Origin: Arenicellales bacterium
GTDB taxonomy: Bacteria; Pseudomonadota; Gammaproteobacteria; Arenicellales; JAJDZL01
DNA: 64,000 bases
Reading direction: 5' to 3'
Assembly (NCBI GenBank): GCA_958295885.1
Contig: OY282380.1
Location: forward strand, 868,001-932,000
A model generated the notes under the pieces. That model searched no databases. It worked only from the letters and a program-made list of their open reading frames with translations, and was not told the origin of the DNA. Position 1 is the stretch's first letter. Each line of letters opens with the position of its first letter. Both the position numbers and the translations under genes were made by a program. Below are positions 29,315-38,571 of this stretch, in pieces.

Positions 29315-29345
29315 TTTAATTTATCAACTAATTGAGGATTACATC

Positions 29346-30365
29346 ATGAAATTAAATTTTTCTTTTCTCAAGCATCCAGTGCAGATCATCGCACTGCTGA
29401 TCTGCTCAATTTGGACGACGGTTTCCGCCGCGGAAACCATGCGCCTGGAGTGGGTTATCCAAGGCCAGTTCGCGGGCCCGATCGTTGCCCTGGAAAAAGG
29501 CTACTACCAAGATGAAGGCATTGATATGCAGCTGATTCCGGCCGGTCCGGACATCAAACCGGCAGTTACTGTCGCGCAAGGCTCGGACACGTTCGGCATT
29601 GGTCATCCCAACCAGGTGATTTCCGCGCGTGGCAACGATGTGCCGCTGATTATGGTGATGCAGTTTGGCCAACGAAGCGCTACTACATATATCGTACGTA
29701 AGGAAGCAGGAATCAACCGGGTGGAGGATATGCCAGGACACAGTGTCGGGTTGTGGTTTGGTGGCGATGAGCATGAATTTTTAGCAATGCTTGATGCTGC
29801 CGGAGTCAACCAGGAAGACGTGCAGATCATCAGTCAGGGCTTCGACATCATTGCCTGGTTGAACGGTGACTACGAAGTGATGCAAGTTACGCTGTTCAAC
29901 GAATTGCTGCAGGTTTATGATCAGGGCTTTGCAAAAAGTGACCTGGTGTTCCTGGACCCTTCCGACTATGGCGTTGCGCTTGTGTCGGGCGGAATCTTTA
30001 CGTCTGAAAAGGTCATCGAGGAAAATCCTGCTGCTGTGCAGGCAATGGTAAACGCCACATTGCGCGGATGGAAAGATGCCTTGGAGGACCCCGAAGGCGC
30101 TGCAAAAATCGTCCTGAAGCACAACAGTGAACTGGATGAGTCACAGCAGGTTGGACAGATCAAGGCGATGGGTGAACTGATCTGTGCCGGGCCAACTCTG
30201 GAGGGTAATTTCGGCATGTCCGTGATGGCTGACTGGGAGACCTCGCAGAAAGTTTTGCTCGGTGCAAAATTGATCGAAAACACCATTGACCTGTCGGGTG
30301 GTTTTACCAATGCATTTTGGGATGCGGCGCCGCAGGAGTACAAATCTGTGAACTGTTCGAACTGA
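29346..30365 (+). CDS. NMT1/THI5-like periplasmic substrate-binding protein
   Basis: A 339-residue binding protein. The signal peptide is clear: KLNFSFLKHPVQ, a hydrophobic core IIALLICSIW, and the cleavage site TVSAA/E. The mature part reads LEWVIQGQFAGPIVALEKGYYQDEGIDMQLIPAGP, the NMT1/THI5-like (SsuA/ThiY) opening. An internal ATG preceded by GAGGATTACATC was chosen over an open extension to 29247 because it starts the signal peptide. The family binds sulfonates, nitrate or formylaminopyrimidines; no aromatic-pocket residues could be assigned to a substrate. Confidence 0.92.
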   Translation: MKLNFSFLKHPVQIIALLICSIWTTVSAAETMRLEWVIQGQFAGPIVALEKGYYQDEGIDMQLIPAGPDIKPAVTVAQGSDTFGIGHPNQVISARGNDVPLIMVMQFGQRSATTYIVRKEAGINRVEDMPGHSVGLWFGGDEHEFLAMLDAAGVNQEDVQIISQGFDIIAWLNGDYEVMQVTLFNELLQVYDQGFAKSDLVFLDPSDYGVALVSGGIFTSEKVIEENPAAVQAMVNATLRGWKDALEDPEGAAKIVLKHNSELDESQQVGQIKAMGELICAGPTLEGNFGMSVMADWETSQKVLLGAKLIENTIDLSGGFTNAFWDAAPQEYKSVNCSN

Positions 30366-30439
30366 GATGTACGTGGAAAGCAAATTCCCGACCGTCAATT
30401 TCGACGCGCAGATTCCGACTTGATTGGACGGTTCCAGCG

Positions 30440-31369
30440 TTGAAAGTACGTCTTCGACTGCTTTGGTTTCCACAGGCGCAGTTTGCGGGCGCTCTGCTGG
30501 CAGAGCACAGCGAAATTGCGATGCGGCATGGAATCAATCTCGAGTGTCAGCCAGTCAAAACAAACGAAAGCCCTATATCAGCGGTTCTCTCGGGCCGCGC
30601 TGATCTTTGTGTCGCCAGTCCGTCTCACATTCTTGAAAGTGACGATCCAAAGTCACTGGTCTGTCTCCTGACCTTTCAACAGGCGAGCTCGCTGGTCTAT
30701 CTTAGCCGTCGAGATCATGGAGTTGACGGCATTCACCGCCTGGCCGGAAAGCGAATAGCCGTTTGGCCAGGCAGTGAAGACCTCGAGTTGAACTGGATGC
30801 TGCACAAGGCTGGAGTTGCATCAGGTGACATTGAGTTCGTGCCGACCAAAGATACCGTTCAACTGTTGCTGGATGGCGAAGTTTCCTGCGCCCAAATGAC
30901 GACTTACAACGAATATTTTGAATTTTTAGAACGCGGCGGCAGACTGACCGACGTTTTGTGCCTGTCTGCACGCGATTGGGATGCTGATCTAATCAAGGAC
31001 GGCATTATTGCCAGGAAAGATTGGCTGGAAGCGGATCCAGCCAGAGCACAGGCTGCAGTGAACAGTTTACTCGAAGGCTGGACACGGGCGCTCGACAATG
31101 CCAATGACGCGATTGAATTATGTGCGAAAATACGACCGGATGTCGATAAAAGGTTTCACTGGATGCAATTCAACGAAATTAGAAAGCTGATCGTCAACGG
31201 AGCAACACTTTCGCACGGACTGGGATTTCCCGATTCCCGACATGTTCTTCAGGCTGCCAAAGCTGTTTCGGATTTGCATGGTCGGGAATTCAAGGACGGC
31301 ATTGACGGTTTTGTCGCCGTAAATTTTTGGCGTTCCGCTGATCCATCGTTTCGTCGGTCGAGGTGGTAG
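30440..31369 (+). CDS. Second NMT1/THI5-like domain protein without a signal peptide
   Basis: About 309 residues homologous in layout to the preceding binding protein. LLWFPQAQFAGALLAEHSEIAMRHGINLECQPV parallels its opening, followed by VCLLTFQQASSLVYLSRRDHGVD, GKRIAVWPGSEDLELNWML and AQMTTYNEYFEFL. It has no signal peptide or lipobox, so it should stay in the cytoplasm. The start is uncertain: the frame is open from 30317, inside the previous gene, and TTG at 30440 is the first codon giving the family N-terminus. It could be a cytoplasmic sensor, an enzyme related to HMP synthase folds, or a decaying duplicate; the frame is intact. The next gene overlaps its stop. Confidence 0.7.
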   Translation: MKVRLRLLWFPQAQFAGALLAEHSEIAMRHGINLECQPVKTNESPISAVLSGRADLCVASPSHILESDDPKSLVCLLTFQQASSLVYLSRRDHGVDGIHRLAGKRIAVWPGSEDLELNWMLHKAGVASGDIEFVPTKDTVQLLLDGEVSCAQMTTYNEYFEFLERGGRLTDVLCLSARDWDADLIKDGIIARKDWLEADPARAQAAVNSLLEGWTRALDNANDAIELCAKIRPDVDKRFHWMQFNEIRKLIVNGATLSHGLGFPDSRHVLQAAKAVSDLHGREFKDGIDGFVAVNFWRSADPSFRRSRW

Positions 31370-32511
31370 CAAAGCGATCGGTTGTCGTAGTCGGCGCTGG
31401 CATTACTGGCGCGGCAATTTCGTTCTTTCTGGCGAAATCGGGCCACCAGGTGACAGTGCTTGAAAAGGATGCGCTGGGAAGCGCCGTCTCCGGCGCAAGT
31501 CTTGCGTGCATCACCCCTCATATGATCGATCTGTCTGAAATTGAATTATTGAAATGGAGCTGCCGTGCATGGTTGAATTTAGCAAACGATTCCAGAGCGA
31601 ATTTCGAATACGTTCGCTGCGGTCAGCTTCGTTTTATCGAACGGGAAAGCGAAGCGGCAGCGGCTGCCCGGCATGTTGAAGCAGAACGCAGCCTCGGAAT
31701 CAATTCATCGTTCGTTGAGGCCGAGAACATCAGGTGCATCGAACCGAATTTGACCGGACCCGTCGCGGCTGCGACATATGACCCCGATGGAGCAACTGTC
31801 AACCCATTTCTGGCGGTGCGCACGCTCCTGCTGAATGCCAAATCGTTCGGCGCAGCCATCAGACCGCATACTCCCGTCGAAGAAATTGAAATACAAAACG
31901 GATGCATCGTTGGAGTCGTTTCCGGCAGTGAATTGATTCGCTGCGACTGTGTTGTTCTGGCCAGCGGGCCGTGGACCGCACAATTGGCTCAGCTGTGCAA
32001 CGTCAACTTGCCGATACTGCCGCGTAAAGCACAGTGCCTGGCATCGGTGGCAGTGCCCCCTGGAACGATTCGAAGTGTAGTCAGTTCCTGCGAAGCATCT
32101 GGCGGGGTAGAGGCCGGTTACACTCAAATTCAACAGTCATCGAGCGGACAGATTCTTTTCAACACCGTACTGGCCGGGGGACTGTCAGAACCAGGTGCGC
32201 AGAATTTCGTTCCTGAAGTTGATCCTGTTTTCGTGGCAGATTCAATAGCGCAGCTGCTGCGGCTGTTTCCGTGTTTGGAAAATACCCAGTGGCTGCGGTC
32301 TTGGGTGCGCTATGAAGCAGTCGCGCCTGACCAAAGGTTCCTCATCGGGCCGCTGGAGGCTGACGGATTATTCGTAGCCGCCGGTGATGCCGGGACAGGG
32401 TTCATCCGAGCACCGGCAGTTGGTCAGCTGATCAGTGACATGCTGGCCGACAAAGAATCCACTTTTCGAGCCGAACCATACGCTCCGAATCGATTTGAAA
32501 ATCGCAGGTAA
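31363..32511 (+). CDS. FAD-dependent amine/D-amino-acid dehydrogenase subunit (HcnC/DAO-like)
   Basis: A 382-residue DAO-superfamily flavoprotein. It opens VVVVGAGITGAAISFFLAKSGHQVTVLEKD, the FAD beta-alpha-beta motif, and ends APDQRFLIGPLEADGLFVAAGDAGTGFIRAPAVGQLISDM, the second FAD region. With the small ferredoxin-like and large FAD/BFD subunits that follow it makes the HcnCAB arrangement also found in opine oxidases and in D-hydroxyproline or proline dehydrogenases. These oxidise an alpha-amino group to an imine and pass electrons on. GTG start overlaps the previous stop. The substrate is unknown; secondary amines or D-amino acids are likeliest. Confidence 0.88.
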   Translation: MVAKRSVVVVGAGITGAAISFFLAKSGHQVTVLEKDALGSAVSGASLACITPHMIDLSEIELLKWSCRAWLNLANDSRANFEYVRCGQLRFIERESEAAAAARHVEAERSLGINSSFVEAENIRCIEPNLTGPVAAATYDPDGATVNPFLAVRTLLLNAKSFGAAIRPHTPVEEIEIQNGCIVGVVSGSELIRCDCVVLASGPWTAQLAQLCNVNLPILPRKAQCLASVAVPPGTIRSVVSSCEASGGVEAGYTQIQQSSSGQILFNTVLAGGLSEPGAQNFVPEVDPVFVADSIAQLLRLFPCLENTQWLRSWVRYEAVAPDQRFLIGPLEADGLFVAAGDAGTGFIRAPAVGQLISDMLADKESTFRAEPYAPNRFENRR

Positions 32512-32519
32512 GTGCAGAC

Positions 32520-32762
32520 ATGGTAACGATCCGGATTGACGAACATGAATGCGAAGTGCGCGAAAACGCGTTGCTCGGTCATGTACTCCACGAATTAAAA
32601 AACGCGAATATTAGAAAGTCTCCACGGACAGGTGCGCCGCGCGGTCTGTTTTGCGGAATGGGCATCTGTTATGAATGTATTGTCACGATCAATGGTCGTT
32701 CAGGCATTCGCTCCTGCATGACGAGAGTAAAGCCCGGCATGAAGGTTGAAACCGACACATGA
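32520..32762 (+). CDS. Small [2Fe-2S] subunit, HcnA-like
   Basis: An 80-residue ferredoxin-like protein with Cys45, Cys50, Cys53 and Cys66 in the plant-type arrangement (GLFCGMGICYEC and a later RSC). It is the electron-transfer subunit between the two flavoproteins encoded on either side. It starts 8 bases after the DAO-like gene, and its stop overlaps the next start (ATGA). Length and cysteine spacing are typical. Confidence 0.9.
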   Translation: MVTIRIDEHECEVRENALLGHVLHELKNANIRKSPRTGAPRGLFCGMGICYECIVTINGRSGIRSCMTRVKPGMKVETDT

Positions 32763-34150
32763 GCAGCACAATCTCGGCCGACATTTTGGTTATCGGCGCA
32801 GGCCCGGCAGGTATTGGCGCCGGGTTGGAAGCTGCCCGGAGTGGCGCCAAGACAGTCATCATTGACAGTTTTGGTGAGGCAGGCGGTCAATTTTGGATGC
32901 AGCCTCCTGCTGATGCTGGAAAACGCGATCGTCAAATGGATGAGGGTGCGAACTTCATCGCAGAATGCCGGCGATTGGGAGTGAGCATAATTACTGACGC
33001 TGAGGTCTGGGGAATACTGCCGGGGTACCGCGTGTTCATACAGTCGGAGACAGCCGGCACATCTGAAATTTCTGCGAAAGCATTGATCGTTTGTACGGGA
33101 GCGCATGACTTGGTCATGCCATTTGCAGGTTGGACACTGCCTGGAATCATGACAGCAGGCGCGGGTCAAAGATATACAAAACTTTATGGCAGTCCACCCG
33201 GAAGCAAGATCGTGTTAGCTGGTACGGGCATCTTTTTGTGGGCAGTGGCTGCGACCATTGTTAAATCAGGCGGAAACCTGGTATCCGTGATCGAGGCGAA
33301 TTCGAATCGACTCAGAACCATGTCGATGGTGTTTCGGCATCCCGAACGATGGCGCGAGACATGGGAGCTGGTTTCTCCCGTGATACGCGCCGGCGTACGG
33401 ATGATCTACGGACATCGGATTGAATCTGCCAAAGGAACGGACCGGATTGAATCGGTCACATTGAAAGCGGCTTCCAACGACAAGATTAACAATCGCCGGG
33501 TGCACGCATTGGAGACTGACTGTTTGCTTGTGAGTCACGGGTTCAGACCAATTACGGAAATCACCGCACTCCTTAGATGCGAACATGAATTTGATATGAA
33601 GAAAGGCGGCTGGTATTGCAAAACGGACCCCGATACCGGTTCGACTTCCATCAGTAATGTTTATGCGGCTGGTGAGGTTTCTGGCATTGCGGGGGCTGAA
33701 TCGGCACTGGCTCGGGGTGCGCTTGCCGGACTGGAGGCAAGTTCAAAACTGGGATACTTCCGCGCCGGGCTGGGGAAAAGAAAAAAAATACTGCATAAAC
33801 GGTGCTTGAGAGCCCAGAGGTTTGCTGATGAACTTGCTGACTTGTTTGAAATTGACGCGAATGTTCTGCCGGCGTTACCGGAGTCTCTCGTTGTATGTCG
33901 TTGCGAAGACGTCACTTGGGGCAAAGTGCTTGACGCATGGAACGATGGCACCAGGGATATGCAAGGCATCAAACTTTGGACGCGGGTCGGCATGGGACGC
34001 TGTCAGGGCCGTATGTGCGGAACCGCGATATCATATCTGCTGGCAACCCGGTTTAAACTTGACCAGGCGCAATTCGGTTTTAACCGGCCGCGACTGCCGC
34101 TCAGGCCGATTCCTTTGAATCTAGCGCATGATGCGTTTACGGACCAGTAA
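32759..34150 (+). CDS. Large FAD/NAD(P)-type subunit with BFD-like [2Fe-2S] domain, HcnB-like
   Basis: A 463-residue pyridine-nucleotide-disulfide-oxidoreductase-like protein. FAD motif VIGAGPAGIGAGLEAARSG (8-26) and a second nucleotide site with GTGIFLWAVAAT near 160 are present. A C-terminal BFD-like iron-sulfur domain has CRCED near 378 and GMGRCQGRMC near 417, four cysteines in all. This is the alpha (HcnB/OoxA-like) subunit of the heterotrimeric amine dehydrogenases. It ends the island; the next genes are on the other strand. Confidence 0.88.
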   Translation: MSSTISADILVIGAGPAGIGAGLEAARSGAKTVIIDSFGEAGGQFWMQPPADAGKRDRQMDEGANFIAECRRLGVSIITDAEVWGILPGYRVFIQSETAGTSEISAKALIVCTGAHDLVMPFAGWTLPGIMTAGAGQRYTKLYGSPPGSKIVLAGTGIFLWAVAATIVKSGGNLVSVIEANSNRLRTMSMVFRHPERWRETWELVSPVIRAGVRMIYGHRIESAKGTDRIESVTLKAASNDKINNRRVHALETDCLLVSHGFRPITEITALLRCEHEFDMKKGGWYCKTDPDTGSTSISNVYAAGEVSGIAGAESALARGALAGLEASSKLGYFRAGLGKRKKILHKRCLRAQRFADELADLFEIDANVLPALPESLVVCRCEDVTWGKVLDAWNDGTRDMQGIKLWTRVGMGRCQGRMCGTAISYLLATRFKLDQAQFGFNRPRLPLRPIPLNLAHDAFTDQ

Positions 34151-34327
34151 ACCGCCTGCTTGGAAACGGCCGCGGTCCCGCAGAAACACTTCAGTCGATT
34201 CACTTCTGCTGCGAGTCCCCAACTTGGCGGGATGTCTGAAAAGTTTATTCGTTTTCGTGAAAACTATGCCGTTAAACCTTCCAAAGTCCCAGCCAGCATC
34301 CGTCAATTCAATTCTAATGTCGCCTAT

Positions 34328-35695
34328 TCAATAATTTTTACATGCTGCACAGACCGAAAAGACCAAATCGTCATTTCCATGCCCGGCGGTTACAAACACT
34401 CCGACCGGCAAACCGTCGGAGTTCGTCCCACAAGGAAGATGAGCAGTTGGAAAACCGCTGATTGATCCGAACAGACACCCTGAAGCATACTGGCGCCAGC
34501 TCGGGGTTTTGTCCAATCGTTCGAGATTGGTAGGTATTTCACCATAACGAAATGGCGTACAGCCGGCAGCAGCAAATATGAACACATCAAATTCTTCAAA
34601 AAATTTACGGAGTAATGCCCTAAGCCCATAAATCTGCTGCTGAGCTTTGATGTACTCCTCTGCGGTGATCGTTTTCCCTCTTCGAATCCACGTTGAAACG
34701 AATGGACCGTACCTGTCCGAGCACTTCGAGAATTCGCTGTCTTGCTCGGCAGACAGTTCGGCCGCGACGATCGTATCCCAAGCTTCAGTCGAGTCTCGAA
34801 TTGGCGGACGTGATTTTTCCATTTGACAGCCAATCGTTTCAAGGCGCCTGACAGCCTTGGCAAGAACAATTCGATGGTCGTCGTCAATGGGTGCGTTCCA
34901 CAAGGAGGGGTAGTGAGCGATTTTCAGAGGTTTAATTGAGCGTTTTAACGCTGCTTCGCAGTTGGTCCTCGGAGCCTGCAGGCTCATTGGGTCAGCATGG
35001 CTGCTGCCACTTAACAGATCCATCAGCAACGCACAATCCTGAACGCTCTTCGTTACCGCAGTGACATCGGGAAACATCATTCCGTTGGAGTAAATTGGTG
35101 TATGTGGGATGCGTCCATGAGTTGGCCTGAACGCAAACGTTCCACTAAATGCCGCAGGCAACAGTACATTCGCTCCAATATCCACCCCGATTGAAACCGG
35201 TGCGAAATTTTGTGTCAAAGACACGGACATGCCACTGGAACCTCCGCCACTGACATGTCTGTTTCCCCACGGCGACTTGGCTACGTACCGCCTGTGTGAT
35301 TCTTCCTGTATCAAACCAAATTCCGAGGTCTTTGTTTTACCGATGATGAGTGCGCCGGCCTGCCTTAGCCGTCGTACTGCCATCGAGTCAACCTCAGGAA
35401 CATGCTCTTGATAGTGCTGACTGCCATAACTTGTCCGCATATTGGCAACATCCAGCAGATCATCGACCAAAACTGGTATGCCATGCAGCCGACCAATCCG
35501 CTCTTTGGAGTGAAGAATCCGATCTGCTTTCTGTGCGAGCAGTGACGCAGCAGTCTTGGAATAAGTTGCTATGGACTGGTAATGGGAATTCTTCGAATCG
35601 ATTTGCTGCAGACAGTCCTCAGCCAATTCGGATACGGAAATCTCTCGATTTTCAATCAGACCGCTAAGTTCACGGGCAGTCTTTTCGATCACCAT
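34328..35695 (-). CDS. Amidase-signature family protein lacking catalytic Lys and Ser (probable pseudoenzyme)
   Basis: A 455-residue amidase-signature protein by overall order: HGIPVLVDDLLDV, TKTSEFGL, VSGGGSSGMSVSL, VSIGVDIGANVLLPAAFSG and FRPTHGRIPHTP. In active members the first motif has lysine (VKD) and the third has the nucleophile serine (GTDTGGS). Here these are Asp78 and Asn176; the usual Arg two residues later is Leu. Only the cis-Ser region (153-154) is kept. The frame is intact and the gene sits at the end of a four-gene operon, 10 bases after the GMC gene, so it is probably expressed and may bind rather than cleave an amide. Confidence 0.85.
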   Translation of the reverse strand: MVIEKTARELSGLIENREISVSELAEDCLQQIDSKNSHYQSIATYSKTAASLLAQKADRILHSKERIGRLHGIPVLVDDLLDVANMRTSYGSQHYQEHVPEVDSMAVRRLRQAGALIIGKTKTSEFGLIQEESHRRYVAKSPWGNRHVSGGGSSGMSVSLTQNFAPVSIGVDIGANVLLPAAFSGTFAFRPTHGRIPHTPIYSNGMMFPDVTAVTKSVQDCALLMDLLSGSSHADPMSLQAPRTNCEAALKRSIKPLKIAHYPSLWNAPIDDDHRIVLAKAVRRLETIGCQMEKSRPPIRDSTEAWDTIVAAELSAEQDSEFSKCSDRYGPFVSTWIRRGKTITAEEYIKAQQQIYGLRALLRKFFEEFDVFIFAAAGCTPFRYGEIPTNLERLDKTPSWRQYASGCLFGSISGFPTAHLPCGTNSDGLPVGVFVTAGHGNDDLVFSVCAACKNY

Positions 35696-35705
35696 GAACT
35701 CCGGA

Positions 35706-37379
35706 TTACGAGGGTGTTCGTTGTTCCGTTTCCCAAGAACCGGCTACAAAATGCGGGGCGTCAGATGGAGCCAAAGGTTCAACCTGACGAATCTTGTCCG
35801 CCAGTTTTTCAGCCATCATGATGGTCGGTGCATTGGTATTTCCACTGACGACACTCGGCATGATGGAAGCGTCGATCACTCTCAGATTCTCTGCTCCATG
35901 CACTCGCCCTTCAGGGTCTACAACCGCCGTCTCGCCCCGCCCCATTTTGCAGGTGCTGGTTGGATGGTAAGCGCTTTCCCCTCTCGATCTGACAAATTCC
36001 ATAATTTCATCATCCGATTGAGCGGATGCTCCTGGTGCAAGTTCAGGACCGCGATAGCGGTCGAACGCCTTTTGTGCAAATATTTCCCGAGTCAATCGAA
36101 CTCCTTCGATCATTTCCTGGCGGTCCTGTTCAGTCTGCATGTAGTTGAACTGAATTGCAGGGGGTTTTCTTGGATCTTTGGAAGTGGTTCGCACAAAGCC
36201 CCGGCTCGTCGGCCTCATCGGTCCCATATGAGCTTGGAAACCATGTCCTTTGACCGGTGCGCGTCCATCATAGTTGGCTGCGACCGGAAAAAAATGGTAC
36301 TGTAAATTGGGGTGCCTGATTCCGGCGCGGCTGCGGATAAATGCTCCTGCTTCGAAGTGGTTGGAAGTTCCCCAACCTTTTTTTGTGAACATCCATTGTA
36401 ATAAGACTCGGGCCTGAACATGAAATTTCAAGGCTGGATATAGGGAAATTTCCTCTTTGCAGCTATGCTGGACGTAGACCTCAAGATGGTCCTGAAGATT
36501 CTCACCCACTCCAGGCAAATCAATCAGACAGCGAACATCTATCTTCTTGAGCAGATCCGCTGGGCCAATCCCCGACAAATGAAGCAGCTGAGGTGAATTT
36601 ATCGAACCTCCGCATAAGATCACTTCTCGGTCGCAATGGATGATGCTAAACCTGCCTTTTTTGAAAATTTCGATTCCAATCGCACGATTTCCACTGAATA
36701 ACACCCGTGTGACCAGCACATTTCTGCTGATCTTCAGATTATTTCGCTGTGAGGATATCGGATCCAGGTAGGCCTTGGCCGTACTCCAGCGCACTCCATC
36801 TTTAACGGTCATGAACATCGGCCCGAAACCTTCCTGCCGATACCCATTCTGGTCTTCCGTATAGCCGTAACCCGCTTCAACTCCAGCTTCAATAAATGTC
36901 TGGAACAACGGATTTTCACAGGGTGCGGTCGTGACCACCAAGGGACCCTGGTCGCCGTGATAGTCATCGGCTCCATCTACACGGGTCTCCGCTTTACGAA
37001 AGTATGGCAGGCAGTGTGAATAGGACCAAGCAGGATCACCGGTTTCTTCCGCCCAGCGGTCGTAGTCCAACGCGTGACCTCGAACATAACACATTCCATT
37101 GATCGACGATGAACCGCCGATCACCCGTCCTCGAGGACAATCCATCTCACGCTCGTTTAAATAGGGTTCAGGCCGCGTTCGATAGGCCCAGTTGAATCTT
37201 TCACTGAGCAGCGGTCTGGAAAAAGCTGCCGGCATCTGCAGCATCCAGCTGCGATCTTTCGGACCAGTTTCCACGAGTTCGACACTGACGCTGCTGTCTT
37301 CCGTCAATCGATTGGCCAGAACACAGCCAGCAGAACCGGCTCCCACAATAATATAGTCACAATTTTGAGTCGCTGACAT
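35706..37379 (-). CDS. GMC-family FAD oxidoreductase (choline-dehydrogenase-like)
   Basis: A 557-residue GMC flavoprotein. FAD motif [20 protein letters not shown] at 9-28, GMC signature [18 protein letters not shown] near 83-100, and the second signature [16 protein letters not shown] near 257-272. The C-terminus has [13 protein letters not shown] with the catalytic histidine and [13 protein letters not shown] with the partner asparagine. It oxidises an alcohol to an aldehyde; the BetA-like family includes choline, alkanol and polyethylene-glycol dehydrogenases. It lies 34 bases after ddlA and 10 bases before the amidase-fold gene. Confidence 0.9.
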   Translation of the reverse strand: MSATQNCDYIIVGAGSAGCVLANRLTEDSSVSVELVETGPKDRSWMLQMPAAFSRPLLSERFNWAYRTRPEPYLNEREMDCPRGRVIGGSSSINGMCYVRGHALDYDRWAEETGDPAWSYSHCLPYFRKAETRVDGADDYHGDQGPLVVTTAPCENPLFQTFIEAGVEAGYGYTEDQNGYRQEGFGPMFMTVKDGVRWSTAKAYLDPISSQRNNLKISRNVLVTRVLFSGNRAIGIEIFKKGRFSIIHCDREVILCGGSINSPQLLHLSGIGPADLLKKIDVRCLIDLPGVGENLQDHLEVYVQHSCKEEISLYPALKFHVQARVLLQWMFTKKGWGTSNHFEAGAFIRSRAGIRHPNLQYHFFPVAANYDGRAPVKGHGFQAHMGPMRPTSRGFVRTTSKDPRKPPAIQFNYMQTEQDRQEMIEGVRLTREIFAQKAFDRYRGPELAPGASAQSDDEIMEFVRSRGESAYHPTSTCKMGRGETAVVDPEGRVHGAENLRVIDASIMPSVVSGNTNAPTIMMAEKLADKIRQVEPLAPSDAPHFVAGSWETEQRTPS

Positions 37380-37413
37380 AATTCAAACTAACTTGGAGAT
37401 TAAACGATTTTCG

Positions 37414-38565
37414 TCATAGCACATATTGAGTGCGATCTTGTTCCCTTCGGCGCTGCTTTGCGTGCTCAATCAGTTCACTGATGAGGTCCGCATAACTTGT
37501 GCCACTCGCCATCCATAGTTTCGGGTACATGCTGATTGGCGTAAATCCTGGCATCGTGTTGATTTCGTTCAAATAGACCTGATGAGTTTCTTTATCAACG
37601 AAAAAGTCCACCCGAGCCAACCCATACACTTTCATTGACGTATAGGCGCGAATGGCATAATCTCGAACCTGTTCCGACACTGTGTCCGGCAGGTTTGCAG
37701 GAATCTCAAACTCTGTGACGTCATTGATGTATTTGTCGTCATAGTCGTAAAATTCTGCACCTGGAATGATCTCTCCGACCACAGAAGCCTGCGGCTCATC
37801 ATTGCCGATCACAGATACTTCAACTTCGTAACAGTCTTCAAATCCTTCCTCAACAATGAGAATAAGATCAAACTTGGCAGCAAAATCCATAGCATCTTTC
37901 AGCTGTTTTCCATCCCGAACTTTACTGATTCCAACACTGGAACCAAGACTGGAAGGTTTGATGAAAAGCGGATAGTGTAACGAGTTCTCGATTTCCTGCA
38001 CGACAGTTTCCCGATCGGAATCCCAGCGACTGCGATTGAACACCAAATAGTTCGCCTGCGGAATTGATTCTGAGGCACAGACCGCTTGAGCAACGGCTTT
38101 GTTCATTGCGACAGCGGACCCGGTTACCCCTGCTCCGATGAACGGGGTTCTGGATAATTCCAATAAACCCTGAACAGTTCCGTCTTCGCCGTAAGGGCCA
38201 TGCAGAATCGGAAATATGACATCGCACGGCGGTAGTGAGCCGTAGGTTTTGTTCCTCTCGTCGAGAACAAGAATTTTCCCACGACTTCGATAATCAAGAA
38301 TGACGGGACGATTGCCTTCTTCAGATACGACCTTTGAATCGAATACAGGCTGCGGATTCTCAATCCAGACCCAGCGTCCCGATTTTGCAATGCCGATTGG
38401 AGTAACGTCAAACCTGCTCGAATCCAGTGCATCGTAGATGCAGCCTGCAGACGTAACTGAAACCTCATGTTCACACGACTGCCCTCCAAATAGCAGGATG
38501 ATTCTGATTTTCTGTTCCATATTTTCCTGTTCGACCGAACTGTCAGTTTGCGCATTCAAATCCAT
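37414..38565 (-). CDS. ddlA: D-alanine--D-alanine ligase (DdlA type)
   Basis: ATP-grasp ligase that joins two D-alanines for peptidoglycan. The 383-residue protein has IILLFGGQSCEHEVSVTSA near 23-41, the ATP-binding KPSSLGSSVGISKV, EVEVSVIGND, the omega-loop EFYDYDDKYI with the D-Ala-directing tyrosine, and VYLNEINTMPGFTPISMYPKLW. All are normal for a D-Ala-D-Ala enzyme, not a D-Ala-D-lactate one. A second Met at residue 16 (MEQKIRI) may be the true start. It is 6 bases downstream of the D-amino-acid transaminase, which could supply D-Ala. Confidence 0.93.
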   Translation of the reverse strand: MDLNAQTDSSVEQENMEQKIRIILLFGGQSCEHEVSVTSAGCIYDALDSSRFDVTPIGIAKSGRWVWIENPQPVFDSKVVSEEGNRPVILDYRSRGKILVLDERNKTYGSLPPCDVIFPILHGPYGEDGTVQGLLELSRTPFIGAGVTGSAVAMNKAVAQAVCASESIPQANYLVFNRSRWDSDRETVVQEIENSLHYPLFIKPSSLGSSVGISKVRDGKQLKDAMDFAAKFDLILIVEEGFEDCYEVEVSVIGNDEPQASVVGEIIPGAEFYDYDDKYINDVTEFEIPANLPDTVSEQVRDYAIRAYTSMKVYGLARVDFFVDKETHQVYLNEINTMPGFTPISMYPKLWMASGTSYADLISELIEHAKQRRREQDRTQYVL

Positions 38566-38571
38566 TTTTAT

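Noticed and set aside
29346..30365. Thiamin-pyrimidine (ThiY) assignment for the importer
   Set aside because: The family fits, but no thiamin genes or TPP riboswitch are nearby and the amine dehydrogenase context argues for another substrate.
37414..38565. MysD-like mycosporine ligase instead of Ddl
   Set aside because: All D-Ala-D-Ala ligase motifs including the omega-loop Tyr are intact and no other mycosporine genes are nearby.
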